Origin: Spisula solida
Taxonomy: Eukaryota; Mollusca; Bivalvia; Venerida; Mactridae
Assembly (NCBI GenBank): GCA_947247005.1
Contig: OX365944.1
Span: 3,112,501 to 3,176,500, forward strand
Reading direction: 5' to 3'
Length of the DNA: 64,000 nucleotides
Positions 54,201 to 64,000 of this stretch are shown here, one piece after another; position 1 is the first letter of the stretch; every line of letters starts with the position of its first letter. A program made the position numbers and the translations under genes. The notes beneath the pieces were generated by a model that was given only the letters and a program-made list of their open reading frames with translations, ran no database searches and was not told the origin of the DNA.

Positions 54201-55574
54201 CAGCAACCAGATCGCCTCCCATCAACACTCTCAGTGCTTTGATTTGGTACTGATGCTAGTTTACAATTAGGCAAATAGCTCTTTGTGTTGACATGTTATA
54301 AGGAGCTATCCATTCATTTGTGACGTGAAATACTAAAAATGAGGAAGAAAAGTGCAGTTTGGATATCCCGATCTGCTTACAGAAGACAAAGGTATAGTCT
54401 CCTTTTAAACTCTCCTTAACGTAAGTTTGTTGAAACTATTTTCTTAATACACAAATATAATAAAGGTCGATCTTGTAAGTATAAAGACCGTGGGCGAGAC
54501 ATGGAATCAAATTGCAAAAAAGACACACAACCGCATTATGGGCCAGCAAAGACAGAAGAATAAATTGCATCACAACACGTACCATGCGCTCCAGTTGTAA
54601 AGTATGTCATATACTATTTTTAAATGTCCCAACATTCACATTGTTTTTATAACATGTATAATGCGTAAATCACGCGTTCTCAAAATTTGGGCCAATCTGG
54701 ATGGTACAGAAATAAAAAATCTGAACTTTAAGTTCATTAAAAACATCTATCTGACATGAAAGTCGAACATCTTTAGCAACATTTTTCATACATGCCCTCA
54801 TCGATAAACACATACATTTTTCTATGTTGTTGTTTGAAACAAGCATGTGTTTTCATCAGTGTATTTTACGTTATGACTGCATATATGATATAGTGACTAA
54901 CCTAAAGAACACAACAATGATGATCAGTAATGCTTTGGTTATGTTAATACTCAAATACAACTTATCTACACAAACCAACTGTATGAAAACAATAAACTGC
55001 CAGTATATTTATGAAACCGGTATGTACATTATTACGTTCAATGTTGTTTTCACTCTTTTTAACACTCATTTAGTTTCTTATATATTTTGATTAGTAGTAC
55101 AAATTTATAAAAGTCTCAGTATTATATTCAAAAACATAAGTCATAACCTATGTCACTACTTAATAATTTGTGACAGTATTTAAGATAATCTGGCTACGCA
55201 CATATATACAGGTGCGTGTTTTTGTACTGAAGTGATCGTCACGTAAAATTCAAGAGAAACTCATCAACCAATACTAGAATAAAACGCTACGTGTTTTGTT
55301 GAAATGACGTGTCTGGCCTCATATTTTCGAACTATTTGCATGAGTGTACCAGAAAAAATCAAATACACGACGATATAGCTTCTAGTGATTAGTTATCGCG
55401 TTGAACAAAATGTTGTCACGTAAATTACTACTTTAAAGTAAAAAGAACATTAAACACGAAACTAGAACATAAGAAATATAATCTGATAGGTTTTGAAGCA
55501 CTAAAACATTATTTTCCGTTAATACATACCAAAAAAAAGCTTAACACGCTAAACATGCTTAAGAGTTTTGCCAT
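48073..55574 (-). CDS. MEGF/SREC/Draper-like multi-EGF type I membrane receptor (4 exons)
   Basis: Predicted exons on the minus strand: 55574-55530, 52283-49850, 49404-49266, 48226-48073. They sum to 2772 bases (923 aa plus TAG) with consistent phases (0, 1, 2). Order: signal peptide; about 800 residues of Cys-rich EGF-like repeats with the pattern C-x2-C-x2-C-x6-C-x2-C-P-x-G-F-W-G-x2-C; a short Glu/Thr/Lys stalk; one transmembrane helix; a cytoplasmic tail of about 50 residues. Family members (MEGF10/11, Draper, CED-1, SREC) are surface receptors for apoptotic cells, microbes or modified lipoproteins. The ligand here is unknown. Near-identical repeats make up about half of the ectodomain. 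The three downstream exons are solid; the first exon is inferred. A specific orthologue cannot be named. Confidence 0.85.
49135..49244 (-). mobile_element. tRNA-derived SINE, copy 2
   Basis: On the minus strand: TGTAGCTCAATGGGTAGTGC (A box), then CCCGGGTTCAAATCCGGG (B box and T arm), then the tail CAGAAAGCTGACTGGCAAAT plus AAAGGCTAT shared with 31970-32102. The acceptor and anticodon stems do not pair well, so this is not a functional tRNA gene. It lies 22 bases past the donor of receptor exon 3. Confidence 0.75.
49266..49404 (-). CDS. Receptor exon 3, stalk and transmembrane helix
   Basis: Acceptor ATCTTCAACAG, donor TTCAG|GTAAG; phase 1 in, phase 2 out. Encodes ENTTTKEKEPTPSDESIYS followed by the helix MTIVGITMIAVGFVLTVICV and TMLICMFR. 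Confidence 0.9.
49405..49849. other. Receptor intron 2
   Basis: A 445-base non-coding intron with GT-AG ends. No repeat family recognised. Confidence 0.6.
49850..52283 (-). CDS. Receptor exon 2, EGF-like repeat ectodomain
   Basis: A single 2.4-kb exon. The N-terminal third has diverse repeats (CPVGYWGAEC, CIGGFFGPYC, CRDTSCIVCMRGYWG). From about 51700 to 50340 there are 15-16 near-identical 87-bp units encoding CIGCDVCSFSTGYCSQCPRG and FWGQQCEEA. The C-terminal part is diverse again. Donor AACG|GTAAGT at 49850. The 5' end is either at 52283 (TAG|TTTG), in phase with exon 1 and extending the signal core with FVFLLQGC, or at 52264 (TTCAAG|GGTG), which would need an intermediate exon. Confidence 0.9.
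50340..51700 (-). repeat. 87-bp coding tandem repeats in the receptor exon
   Basis: 15-16 head-to-tail units of 87 bp (29 aa, six Cys) differ at only a few bases, such as DVC/DAC, CSQC/CTQC, and gaatcc/gaagcc at the Gly-Phe codons. This indicates recent expansion or gene conversion while the frame and all Cys are kept. Confidence 0.95.
52284..52508. other. Receptor intron 1, near the ectodomain exon
   Basis: Non-coding sequence. The polypyrimidine tract before the preferred acceptor is weak. Confidence 0.4.
52509..53484 (+). mobile_element. Element E family, 5'-truncated copy
   Basis: Five to six units of about 150 bp (GTTAAAGTTTAGG, TACTTGTTCACCATCATGACC) and the tail GCGAATAGTGGAG...GTGGACATCTCTTCGTT match 14931-16072. 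The hairpin head is missing. It lies antisense in the receptor's first intron. Confidence 0.6.
53485..55529. other. Receptor intron 1, remainder
   Basis: Non-coding. Contains two GTCACGTAAA motifs (about 55238 and 55414). No other exon seen. Confidence 0.4.
55530..55574 (-). CDS. Receptor exon 1, signal peptide (inferred)
   Basis: ATG at 55574 starts MAKLLSMFSVLSFFL, then donor TTTG|GTATGT in phase 0. Joined to exon 2 at 52283 it gives a Lys-containing n-region and a continuous hydrophobic core ending before QGC, a good signal peptide. The weak acceptor and the 3.2-kb intron keep this tentative. An in-frame upstream start at 55721 was not chosen. Confidence 0.45.
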
Positions 55575-57385
55575 GTAACATGTATTGACTGTCACGTAAA
55601 ATACCAGTTTTGAAACCTGTTCTAAACAACAATTAACACACACCAAACCTTCATTCCGGAAGCAGAACTTGTGCAAAAAGCAAATGAATACCACATACCA
55701 TTTAAAAAAGATACCTCCCATAATTGTACATGATTCTATGAGAGCCCTGTTCAGTCATCAAAAAGTTTGAATAATCGCATTTCCCAGTAGACACGGGTTG
55801 ATCAAATTTGCACTGTATATTACTTTCGTTTTTATGCAATGACATGTAAATGAAAGAAAATATCATTTCACCATTACTTGAGCCTATAAGACAATAAATC
55901 ATTGCCAATATGCCAACAATATATTGCTGTATTGGCTCCAACAACTGTGGAATTATTGGCGCCCCGATGGATCGGGGCGTCTGTATTGGAGGACTTTGTT
56001 ATAATGAGCTGGAAGACAATTCCCCCATGGTGAGCCTCAACTTGTATGAAGTTTATGAACAATTCCCCGTGTTGAGCCTCAATTTGTAAGCAGTTCATAA
56101 ACAATTTCCCGCGTGGAGCCTCAATTTGTATGACAGCGAAATGTTTTGGCCATTTGTTTACCTTTAAATCAGAAAATAGTTCGTCGTTCATATTATTTTA
56201 ATATGCAGAGTATTTAGGTAAAACAAACTCATGATAAATACATGTTTTGACAAAACTTCATTTTATAAACATTTCTTTTAAAAAACAATTATGTTATTAA
56301 TGCTAATGAACTTCTACGCATTAGTGTTTACTAGCGTATTAATATTTTTGTTTTTATGTTGTTTACATAATACGCGATGTCGTCATTTAATGAAACGATT
56401 TATTTCATTGGCTGGTATATATTCATTAGAGGCATCCTTTTATTTTTAGATTACTAGTACGTCGGCTGCTACAGTATCTAGAGTAAAAGCTAGGTTTTAC
56501 AATTAACCCATGTAGACTAATGAGCTTGAAAAGTACTCTGAGAAAGATTATATTTTACCAGGTTTAAATTTTAAGAGAAACCCCGGCTATTTTTAGATAA
56601 GGATGCTTACACTGTGCGTTGCATCATTGGTTACTCGTACAGATAACGGATGTTGATTTGCTAATCAGCTTTGTGGAACAGACTAATACGTTCCGATTTA
56701 TGTTCGGTTTTCGATGTCTCCCTCGGGAAACTATATCTATAGATTCAATACGGCTTCCGGTTCAAGGACTGCGCATGCGTCAACAGGTCTCTGGGACATC
56801 TTTTTACCTCGGTGTTACTTAAGGATCCACTCGTTGAGCGGATATAAATTTCAAGCTCTTCTGTCTGTTTATTGTAACTATAAATTGTGCAAACATGAAT
56901 CTTACATGTTTAAAATGTTTTTTCAACTTTTTCTACGTTGCCAACATAACTTTATTTGATTAACATACATAAATTCCCCTTACGAACCTCGCTGATCCGG
57001 CCGGCGAAATTACTTATTTGCATAAAGCTTATTGTGTCGCCCCCGGCCAAATATCTCATTTACATGAAGGTACCGGTCTGACCAACAGACCTAACGTAAT
57101 CTTACTTATCCTACTCCCCACAATTCCTTGCTCTGCATTACACCCAGTGTCCACAGCAAATAAACAACCAATCAGCGTATCGCTTACGAACAGCGGCTTC
57201 ATATCAGTAAATACACTGGGTACACCGTCTATTTTTAGAACAGGAAAAACCGTTACTCGGCACGACGAGGTAAATATTAGAGTTTCTATAAATATCTACC
57301 ACATTATAATCTATAAAAACCAAGAAGTGCAGCGTATGGATTAAGATAAGCCACGTTCAGGTTTCTCTGAAAAGATTCTCCAATG
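55575..57385. other. Region upstream of the receptor
   Basis: A GGCGCCCCGATGGATCGGGG hairpin-like head is at about 55959-55981. Three degenerate units of about 45 bp (ACAATTTCCC, GAGCCTCAATTTGTAT) lie at about 56011-56140. No supported gene; the receptor promoter may be here. Confidence 0.35.
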
Positions 57386-57462
57386 AAACAAAATAGTCGG
57401 TACCAATTTTGAAAACCACGTACAAAGTAACAAATGAAAAATTGATACCGACTATTTTGTTT
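57386..57462. repeat. Inverted repeat near the retrotransposon 3' flank
   Basis: AAACAAAATAGTCGGTACCA at the left and the inverted TACCGACTATTTTGTTT at the right surround a 29-base spacer. Confidence 0.7.
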
Positions 57463-57959
57463 AATTGAGAGTCATTCAATATACAATGCGATATAAATTG
57501 AATGACCCTCGTACGTACTGCATATCAGCGACATTATAGCTATCCAGCTTTTTAATGCACAACTTTGACCGACCCTGCAGTCGACATTGAAATGCTATAT
57601 CTTAAAACATTTCATGGTAAATGGATATGCCCTGGAAACTATTTTTGGAATAGCTAAAACTTGTCTTAGATATAGATTTCAGTCGTTCTGCCAATCTATA
57701 CAGATTTGGACGCATTTGCTTTTACAGGTATCTAGACACTTAAAATGGTATCTATACAGATCTGAATTAGCTGGTAACTCACTGGTCCTCGGTAGAGTTT
57801 TCCTTGTCTCTAAAACACATATCAGTTCACACTTCTTGTTTAACACTATAGTTCACAAATGAATATGCTGTCCTCTGTTACCTCACATTTATGGAAAATA
57901 TATTTACATTTACAACAACAATGTATCAAATGACATAAAGTTCATGTTCAGTTACTTTA

Positions 57960-59033
57960 TTATTTTTTCCACTCTTCACCAGAGAACAGTTTGCATGGTT
58001 TTACTACACGGCCTGATCTAGTTTTAATGACATTAGTCATTTGACTGTTTGGCACAGATTTTGGAGAAATTTGCTTCGTAGACATCGGGTCATGTGTATT
58101 TTTAATAGGTGTTTGCTGTTGAATAACTGACTGCTGACCTGTGTTAATTGGTGTTGTTTTGTTACTGTCAGACTTCAAATCATTGTCAGTAGGCCTATGT
58201 TCTAATGGGGTGGAATTTATAAAGCGTCTGTTCCTTCTGTAGGTAGCACCATTAGAAGTCTGTATGTTGTATGAATGGTCGTTGTATGGTGCTATAACAG
58301 TTGCTGGTTCCCACAATGTACCGCGTTGAACTCTTACTGACTCTCCTACATTTAGTGATGGTAATTTCCGTGCTGACTTGTCAAAATATTGTTTTGATTT
58401 CATTTTGTGATTTTTCATTGTTTTTCTAACAAGGGAGGTTTTAACAAGTTTGGGTGACAGCTGATTGTTGGTGCTTGGTATGTTTGATCTCAGACGTTTT
58501 GACATTAACAATTGTGCTGGTGAATAACCACATTTGAGAGGAGTGTTGCGATACTGCAATAATGGCATATAAATGTCAGTATTTGATTCCTTTGCTTTTT
58601 GTAAAAGTCGTTTTGCAATTTTAACATATACTTCACTCAAACCATTGGAACTAGCAAATGTCGGTGAGCTTGTCTCGTGTATAATATCCCATTCTTTGAG
58701 AAATAATTGAAATTGCTCACATGTAAATATAGCTGCATTGTCTGTCTTTAAGTTCATTGGTGATCCAAATATACTGAAATGAACTTTTAACTTTCGAATG
58801 ACTGTAACACTTTTGGTGTTAGGTAACAAGTCTATTTCAAAGTACCGACTATACGCGTCAACTAAAACCATAAATTCGTGTCCATCCCATGTAAACAAAT
58901 CACAGCCTAGATTTTGCCATGGTAACTCGGGTACCTCATGGGGATGCAATGGTTCCCGCATGTTTGAGTCTTTGTGTCGGTTACATATCTGGCAACCTTG
59001 AACGTGGTCTGATATCTGCTTGGTCATCAATGG
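57960..59033 (-). pseudogene. Retrotransposon integrase core, downstream of the TAG
   Basis: Continues the upstream frame after TAG with no frameshift. It carries the CC half of the zinc-binding domain (CQIC), the catalytic core with D (VDAYSRY), D (KTDNAA) and E at D-x35-E spacing (SSNGLSE), and a C-terminal domain (SVRVQRGTLWEPATV, YRRNRRFIN). The Asp and Glu positions look intact. As written it lacks its own start and the HH half of the zinc domain. Confidence 0.85.
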
Positions 59034-61958
59034 CTAGAACATGATATCACGTGCACGTCCAGTCGTTTTTTCAATACCGAAATGACCTACATGTACTGCC
59101 TCGATCATTTCGTCTCTCATATGTGTCGGAATAACTAGTTTCTGACCTTTGAAAACAATGCCGTCTTCATATGACAGTTCGTCCCTATGATTCCAGTATG
59201 GTAATACTGTTTTAGGGCATAATTTCCGTTCGTCGGGCCACCCTTTTAAAATTACTGATGCCAGCGTCTGCATGTCTGCGTCATTTTCAGTATCATTTCT
59301 TAACTGCTGAAGTTTACTATTGCTTACTGGTAATGACTTAAGTACCGTATGTACGTGACAGTCTAGATCTGGTATCAAGTCTGGACATGTGTCGCTTACA
59401 AAATTCCTACTGAGTGCGTCTCCTAGTGGAATATTCTTGCCTCTACAATGAATAATTTCAATGTCATAGTTTTGCAATTGTAACAACATTCTCTGCAGCC
59501 TAGGCGGTGCACTACAGAGCGGTTTTTTCATGATTGATTCAATAGGTTTACAATCAGACTCAATAATGGTATGTCTACCATATATGTATTGTTTGAAACG
59601 AATACATCCAAAGAGAATAGCTAACATTTCTTTCTCTATCTGAGCATAACCTACTTCCGTCGAAGTCAGTGTTTTCGAAGCGTATGCAACAGGCTTGCCA
59701 TCCTGCATACAGCAGATTCCTAAGCCTTTTGACGATGCATCAACTTGCAGCCGTACCGGTTTTTTCGGGTCATAGTAGCATAGTACTGGCGACTTAGTTA
59801 TAACCGCCTTGACCTTATTAAAAGCATCCGTTTGCTCAAAATCCCAACTAAACTCTATGTCCTTGCGCAACAGAGCACGCATTGGGCTTGTGATGTCAGC
59901 TAAACTTGGCGCGAATTTCGTCAAGTATGTGATCATGCCTAACAGAGTTTCCAGCTCTGCGCGGTTAGTAGGACATTTCATCTGCAAAATAGCATCGACC
60001 TTGTCTGGGTCAGGCCTCAGTCCGTCTGCACTGATCACGTGCCCAAAATATTTCACAGATGTCAGGCCAATCCTAAGTTTATCTGGGTTAAACCGTAAAC
60101 CCACGACCTTTGCTTTATTCAGCATGTTTTTCAGATTGCTGTCATGCTCAGCGCGTGTGCTGCCAAACACTAGTATGTCATCCACTATTGACGTTACGCC
60201 TGGGCAACCGTCAAATGTCTCGTCTATTTTCCGATTAAATACGTCTTGGCTATTACGTAGACCCATTGCTAAGCGTAAATACCGGTATTTTCCAAATACA
60301 GTATTGAAAGTTGTTAAATATGACGAGTCGTCGTCTAACATGATGGACCAATAGCCCTTGGTCGCATCTAGAACGCTAAAATACTTTGCACCTGACAATT
60401 TTGCGGTAATGTCGTCTAGTGTACGCATCGGGTAATGCGGTCGAATTATATTGTCATTCAAATGCTTAGGGTCCAAGACTACCCTGATTCTACCATTTGG
60501 TTTTTGGACACAGACCAATGAATTGACCCAGTTAGTAGGTTCAGTTACTTTACATATTATCCCATCTTTAACCATAGAGTCCAATTCCTCCTTAAGCCTG
60601 TCCTGTAACCCATATGGAACTTTCCGTGGGGGGCACACCACAGGTACAGCATTATCTTTCAAATGCAACGAGCATGTTCCGGGAAATAACCCAATGCCCG
60701 TAAAAAGCTCTTTGTACTCTTCAAGTACAGTCGTCCTGTCAATGATAATGTCACAGTCAGTCTGACCTTTGTCAACTGAACATGTAAGTTTCATCAAGCC
60801 TAAATCCAAGGACGTTTTTAAACCAAGTAATGTAGGAGCATTTCTGTCTATAAAATGAAATTCGGTCACAACAGACCGTTGCTTATATTTACATTGTAAC
60901 TTGATCTTTCCTATGACAGACAAGCGATTTCCTGTATAGGACGTAAAATTTGCATTCCCGCAAGGTTCTAGAGGGTGTTTGATATGTAGTGACTTGAATG
61001 TATTATGTGACATGCAATTAATTTGAGACTCGCTATCTATCTTACAATCTAATTTAGAGGTGCCAACATTGATTTTAACAAAGACCTGATCAGGTTGTGT
61101 AGAAAAATCATTTACCGTGTCGACGTAAAAGTTGTCACTGCTGGAATTGTCCTCACGATCTTCGATGACCACATGCACGGATTTCGATTTGCACATTGAT
61201 TTAAAATGGTCCATTTTGTCACAGTTAAAGCACTTTTTCCCCTTTGCTGGACATACCGTATGCGTTCGCTTTCCACCGCAATATTTACACGTTCCAGAAG
61301 AATATTGCCCGGAGACTTGGCCTCTACCTATATGTCCACCCCTGGACCTTGAAACGTAACCACGAGGGCGTCCTCGTCCGTGGCCTCGCTCCCGAATTGC
61401 GTCAACATGCTGTTCTTGGTTCCCCATTTCCTTGGCTTGTGATTGTCCAAGTTCATGGGTGTACGCAATGTCCAACGTTTTTGCTAAGGTCAAGCCCGAC
61501 CCTTCCATGATCAACTTTTCGCGTATCTGTTCCGACTGAACTCCATAAACTATATGATCTCTAATCAAATCGTTCTGTAAGTCATTTGGATAATCACAGT
61601 CTTTGATTAACATCTTCAACTCTGTCACAAATTGTTCAAATGGCTCGTTCACCTTTTGTCGTCTTGTTTTAAACAAATATCTATTGTATATAATATTTGT
61701 TTTCGGTTTGCAGTACTCATCAAACTTCTCATAATAATTCTGAAGTACTTTCTTTTCTTCCTCTGACAGATTGAACGTTGAAAATATCTGCCTGCCTTTG
61801 TCACCGATCCATATCATTAAATAATTACATTGTACTTCTTCTGTTTTTGCTGCTAATGGTCCTTTAAACATGAACTGAGCATGGTCCTTAAATCTGTCGA
61901 ATGTTGACTTTAAATCCCTGGATTCCCAGTCCATTTTGGGATTTTGGTTATTATCCAT
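59034..61958 (-). pseudogene. Retrotransposon Gag-Pol frame up to the premature TAG
   Basis: 974 codons. Gag capsid-like region about residues 1-180; Arg/Gly-rich linker 190-220; two zinc knuckles (CKYCGGKRTHTVC, CFNCDKMDHFKSMC; 224-256); protease about 290-390; RT about 450-640 with Asp 531 and IVDD 591-594; RNase H with QVDASSKG (Asp 740), a QIEKE Glu, SD near 801 and GDALSR near 847; integrase HVGHFG near the end. Breaks: the TAG itself, and a protease site reading DSES where the family has D-T/S-G-A, which predicts an inactive protease. RT's usual PFGL reads AMGL. Confidence 0.88.
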
Positions 61959-62030
61959 TGTTAATTAACTGTTTAATTTTCCTTTGTTTTACAAATGCTT
62001 ATTAAATTTGGTGTGTCCTTTTAATCCATA

Positions 62031-62046
62031 AAAACTTCTGACACCA
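62031..62046 (-). other. Retrotransposon primer-binding site
   Basis: TGGTGTCAGAAGTTTT on the minus strand begins with TGG (complement of tRNA 3' CCA). It lies 72 bases before the Gag start and directly after the candidate LTR, the position expected for minus-strand priming. The TGGTGTCAGAAG form is common in Mag-type elements. Confidence 0.6.
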
Positions 62047-62435
62047 TTTTGTATTTTGTATATCAATAAAGTTAACTCAGAATGAGTTTTCCACAAGAGC
62101 GTGGTGTACAAATAGATTTAACACAAACACGTGTATCCAGTACAAGAACTTTAATATAACTCCTGATTCAGTGTGTGCATAGTATGTATATACATGTGAG
62201 ATATACTACAGTAGACTCATCTTCTACATCAATTGTTTTCGATTCTTGCTATACGTATTTGAATACATCTAAGCGTATAGACTCATGAATATACTTGACG
62301 TCTGTATAGATTTAGTGTCTAGAAAGCAATTGATTCTAGAGTCTATAAAGATTTAAATAATGTTGCTTCTAAACAAATACATTTGGTTGTCTATACAGAT
62401 TTGGCTCGTTCTATGTGTCATGGTTATGCAACACA
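62047..62435 (-). repeat. Candidate 5' LTR
   Basis: On the minus strand it begins TGTGTTGCATAACC and ends next to the primer-binding site. No full-length partner is seen on the other side: only TCTATACAGATTTGG recurs, at 57694 and 62392. Limits are tentative. Confidence 0.3.
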
Positions 62436-64000
62436 TATGTCTTGTATTGTTAATAGTTTTCTGTTTATAAATAAAACAATTTTCATGTACAATGTACCTG
62501 TTGTATTTTATTCTTGTTATTTTTAAGTTATCATATAGAAAATTTCAAATTGATAGCAATGCCTTTACACTCAGCTTTGTTTGTTAAATTTATACAACCA
62601 ATGAAATAGTATGCACCAAATATGGAATTTGCACATACTGAATTGCTATTGGATATATAGCTATACAAACTTTACACACAGTACACCATTTGACTATTAC
62701 ATTATACTATTTGCCAATAAACTGAAATTAGCATTATGAAGTTACTACACATCACATCACACTGAAATGAGTTGTAAATGATGTGCATCTGCATTGTTTG
62801 CCATTTGATAATATTAAATGAATAATATGCGTATATTTATAAAACATGCTTGTACAAGAGGATTAAGGTACAAACTAAGATCCTTCATATTCAAGATGAA
62901 AATATATTTTTTATATTTCACTTTTGCAAATATATTTTGAAAAATACAACACCTGCTGTTTCTTATAAAGATCAATCATATATGTCTTTACAGTTTTCAG
63001 AACTTCTTTTATGGCGCCCTTTGATGCTTTGCATCAATGGTTATCTTGTTTTGTATTTTACGTGACGTGATTGTACACACATTTGCTTTCATTATATGCA
63101 TTAATTTGTCATAAATGAACGATAATAAGCTAGGGTATATAACATTCATGTCACGGGCAGCATTGCTTCTCATCAAAATTTATAACTGCAACAATCTACT
63201 TCATTTAATGTATACATATGAACTGGAAATTTTACTTCCTTACTCTTCCAACTTCCAATGTCAAATATTCAGTTTGATTAACATGCAAACTATGCAAATA
63301 CTAATCATAAAGAGATATCAAAAACTAAAATAACATTGTAACTCCTCGAATGCAAACCATCAAGCGTACATTAATAAGGAATTTCAAATTTTGAACTTAA
63401 ATTTTACTTGACACTAAATTGTATTTTACGTGACGAATACAAACATGCTGACCATACGGTAGACACTCAGTATGACTTTAGTTCTAGAATATTAATTACG
63501 TTGCACCATGTTCTTTCAGCAATAAACTGAAGTTATAAGCCACATGTCAATAAATAAACATTTCTGTTGAAAAGCAAATAATAGGTCATTCAAAATAAAC
63601 ATACCCTAAATTTTATTTTTATTCAAATTCCAAAGTTTTTTCATGTACATACCGACTGTAAACTTCAAATGCGTCAAAATGGCACAGTATAAGATATGGT
63701 TCATGTCACTGTTAGTGCTGCCATCTCGCTTTTTTTAAAAAGCGTCACGTAAGTATACCGTCACGTAAAACTTCTACAGCTTTTGGGTGCATTTTTTCTC
63801 ATTTATTGTCAATTTCAGCTGATGCAATTCTTCATGCAGTTACATTCGTAAGACCTCAGACATATAACAAGGACTGAATGACTATTCCTCAATAAATATG
63901 CGATTTATGGGCGTCACGTAAGAATACAACATGAATTACCCTAACTAGTGTATACATGAAATAAACTGAATTATAAAATATTTGGGCGTGTTTTGTTGTA
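62436..64000. other. Right-end sequence with GTCACGTAA motifs
   Basis: AT-rich sequence without a supported gene. It contains five GTCACGTAA/TTACGTGAC motifs (63055, 63423, 63743, 63759, 63912) also found three times at 55238-55603. Confidence 0.45.

Larger units (their letters stand above)
57960..62435 (-). mobile_element. Ty3/Gypsy (Mag-like) LTR retrotransposon, disrupted
   Basis: On the minus strand: candidate 5' LTR, primer-binding site, a Gag-protease-RT-RNase H-integrase frame, then a tail without a recognisable matching 3' LTR. Domain order (RT before integrase) and the IVDD catalytic form of RT place it in Ty3/Gypsy, close to Mag/SURL-type elements. The polyprotein frame has one in-frame TAG at 59034-59036 inside the integrase region. 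It lies upstream of the receptor gene on the same strand. Confidence 0.9.

Noticed and set aside
55702..55944. Minus-strand open frame with a hydrophobic start and two Cys, just upstream of the receptor's first exon
   Set aside because: It begins at a non-ATG codon after an acceptor-like CCACAG. No family is recognised and no compatible donor phase was found; it could be 5' UTR or an unrelated exon.
57018..57344. 108-codon plus-strand open frame
   Set aside because: No domain, low-complexity Ile-rich end, and no splice or conservation evidence.
59809..60354. 181-codon plus-strand open frame
   Set aside because: Antisense to the reverse transcriptase and RNase H region of the Gypsy element; no family features.

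Overview
This is a eukaryotic, intron-rich, AT-rich animal genome segment. It most likely comes from a marine bivalve mollusc. The assignment rests on three things: vertebrate-like ALG1 exons, a multi-EGF scavenger-type receptor, and several repeat families with a palindromic head, an internal tandem array and a tail ending TCTTGTT. The species is inferred, not read from a marker gene.

Layout. (1) 1181-29724, plus strand: a complete 13-exon ALG1 gene (beta-1,4-mannosyltransferase of dolichol-linked N-glycan assembly). All splice phases agree and the predicted protein is 497 aa. Its introns, one of them 14 kb, hold most of the repeats: a foldback element, miniature inverted-repeat transposable elements (MITEs), SINE-like units, array-bearing elements and a 2.6-kb minisatellite of 33-bp units. 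(2) 29725-48072: no convincing gene. It holds more array-bearing elements, a tRNA-derived SINE, a cluster of a 14-bp motif, a 3.95-kb element with terminal inverted repeats of roughly 480 bp and a perfect 5-bp target duplication, an exact 131-bp tandem duplication, and MITEs. (3) 48073-55574, minus strand: a four-exon type I membrane receptor of the MEGF/SREC/Draper kind. A signal-peptide exon is followed by one 2.4-kb exon of Cys-rich EGF-like repeats (many near-identical at 87 bp), a transmembrane exon and a short Tyr-containing cytoplasmic exon. (4) 57960-62435, minus strand: a Ty3/Gypsy (Mag-like) retrotransposon with Gag, protease, RT, RNase H and integrase, interrupted by one in-frame TAG. 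It is flanked by sequence carrying a repeated GTCACGTAA motif.

The two host genes are not functionally linked: ALG1 acts on the cytosolic face of the ER, and the receptor is predicted at the cell surface. The most notable non-genic signals are the shared architecture of at least six otherwise unrelated repeat families (Helentron/HINE-like by inference), the promoter-like module inside the long inverted repeats of the 3.95-kb element, and the coding repeat expansion in the receptor.
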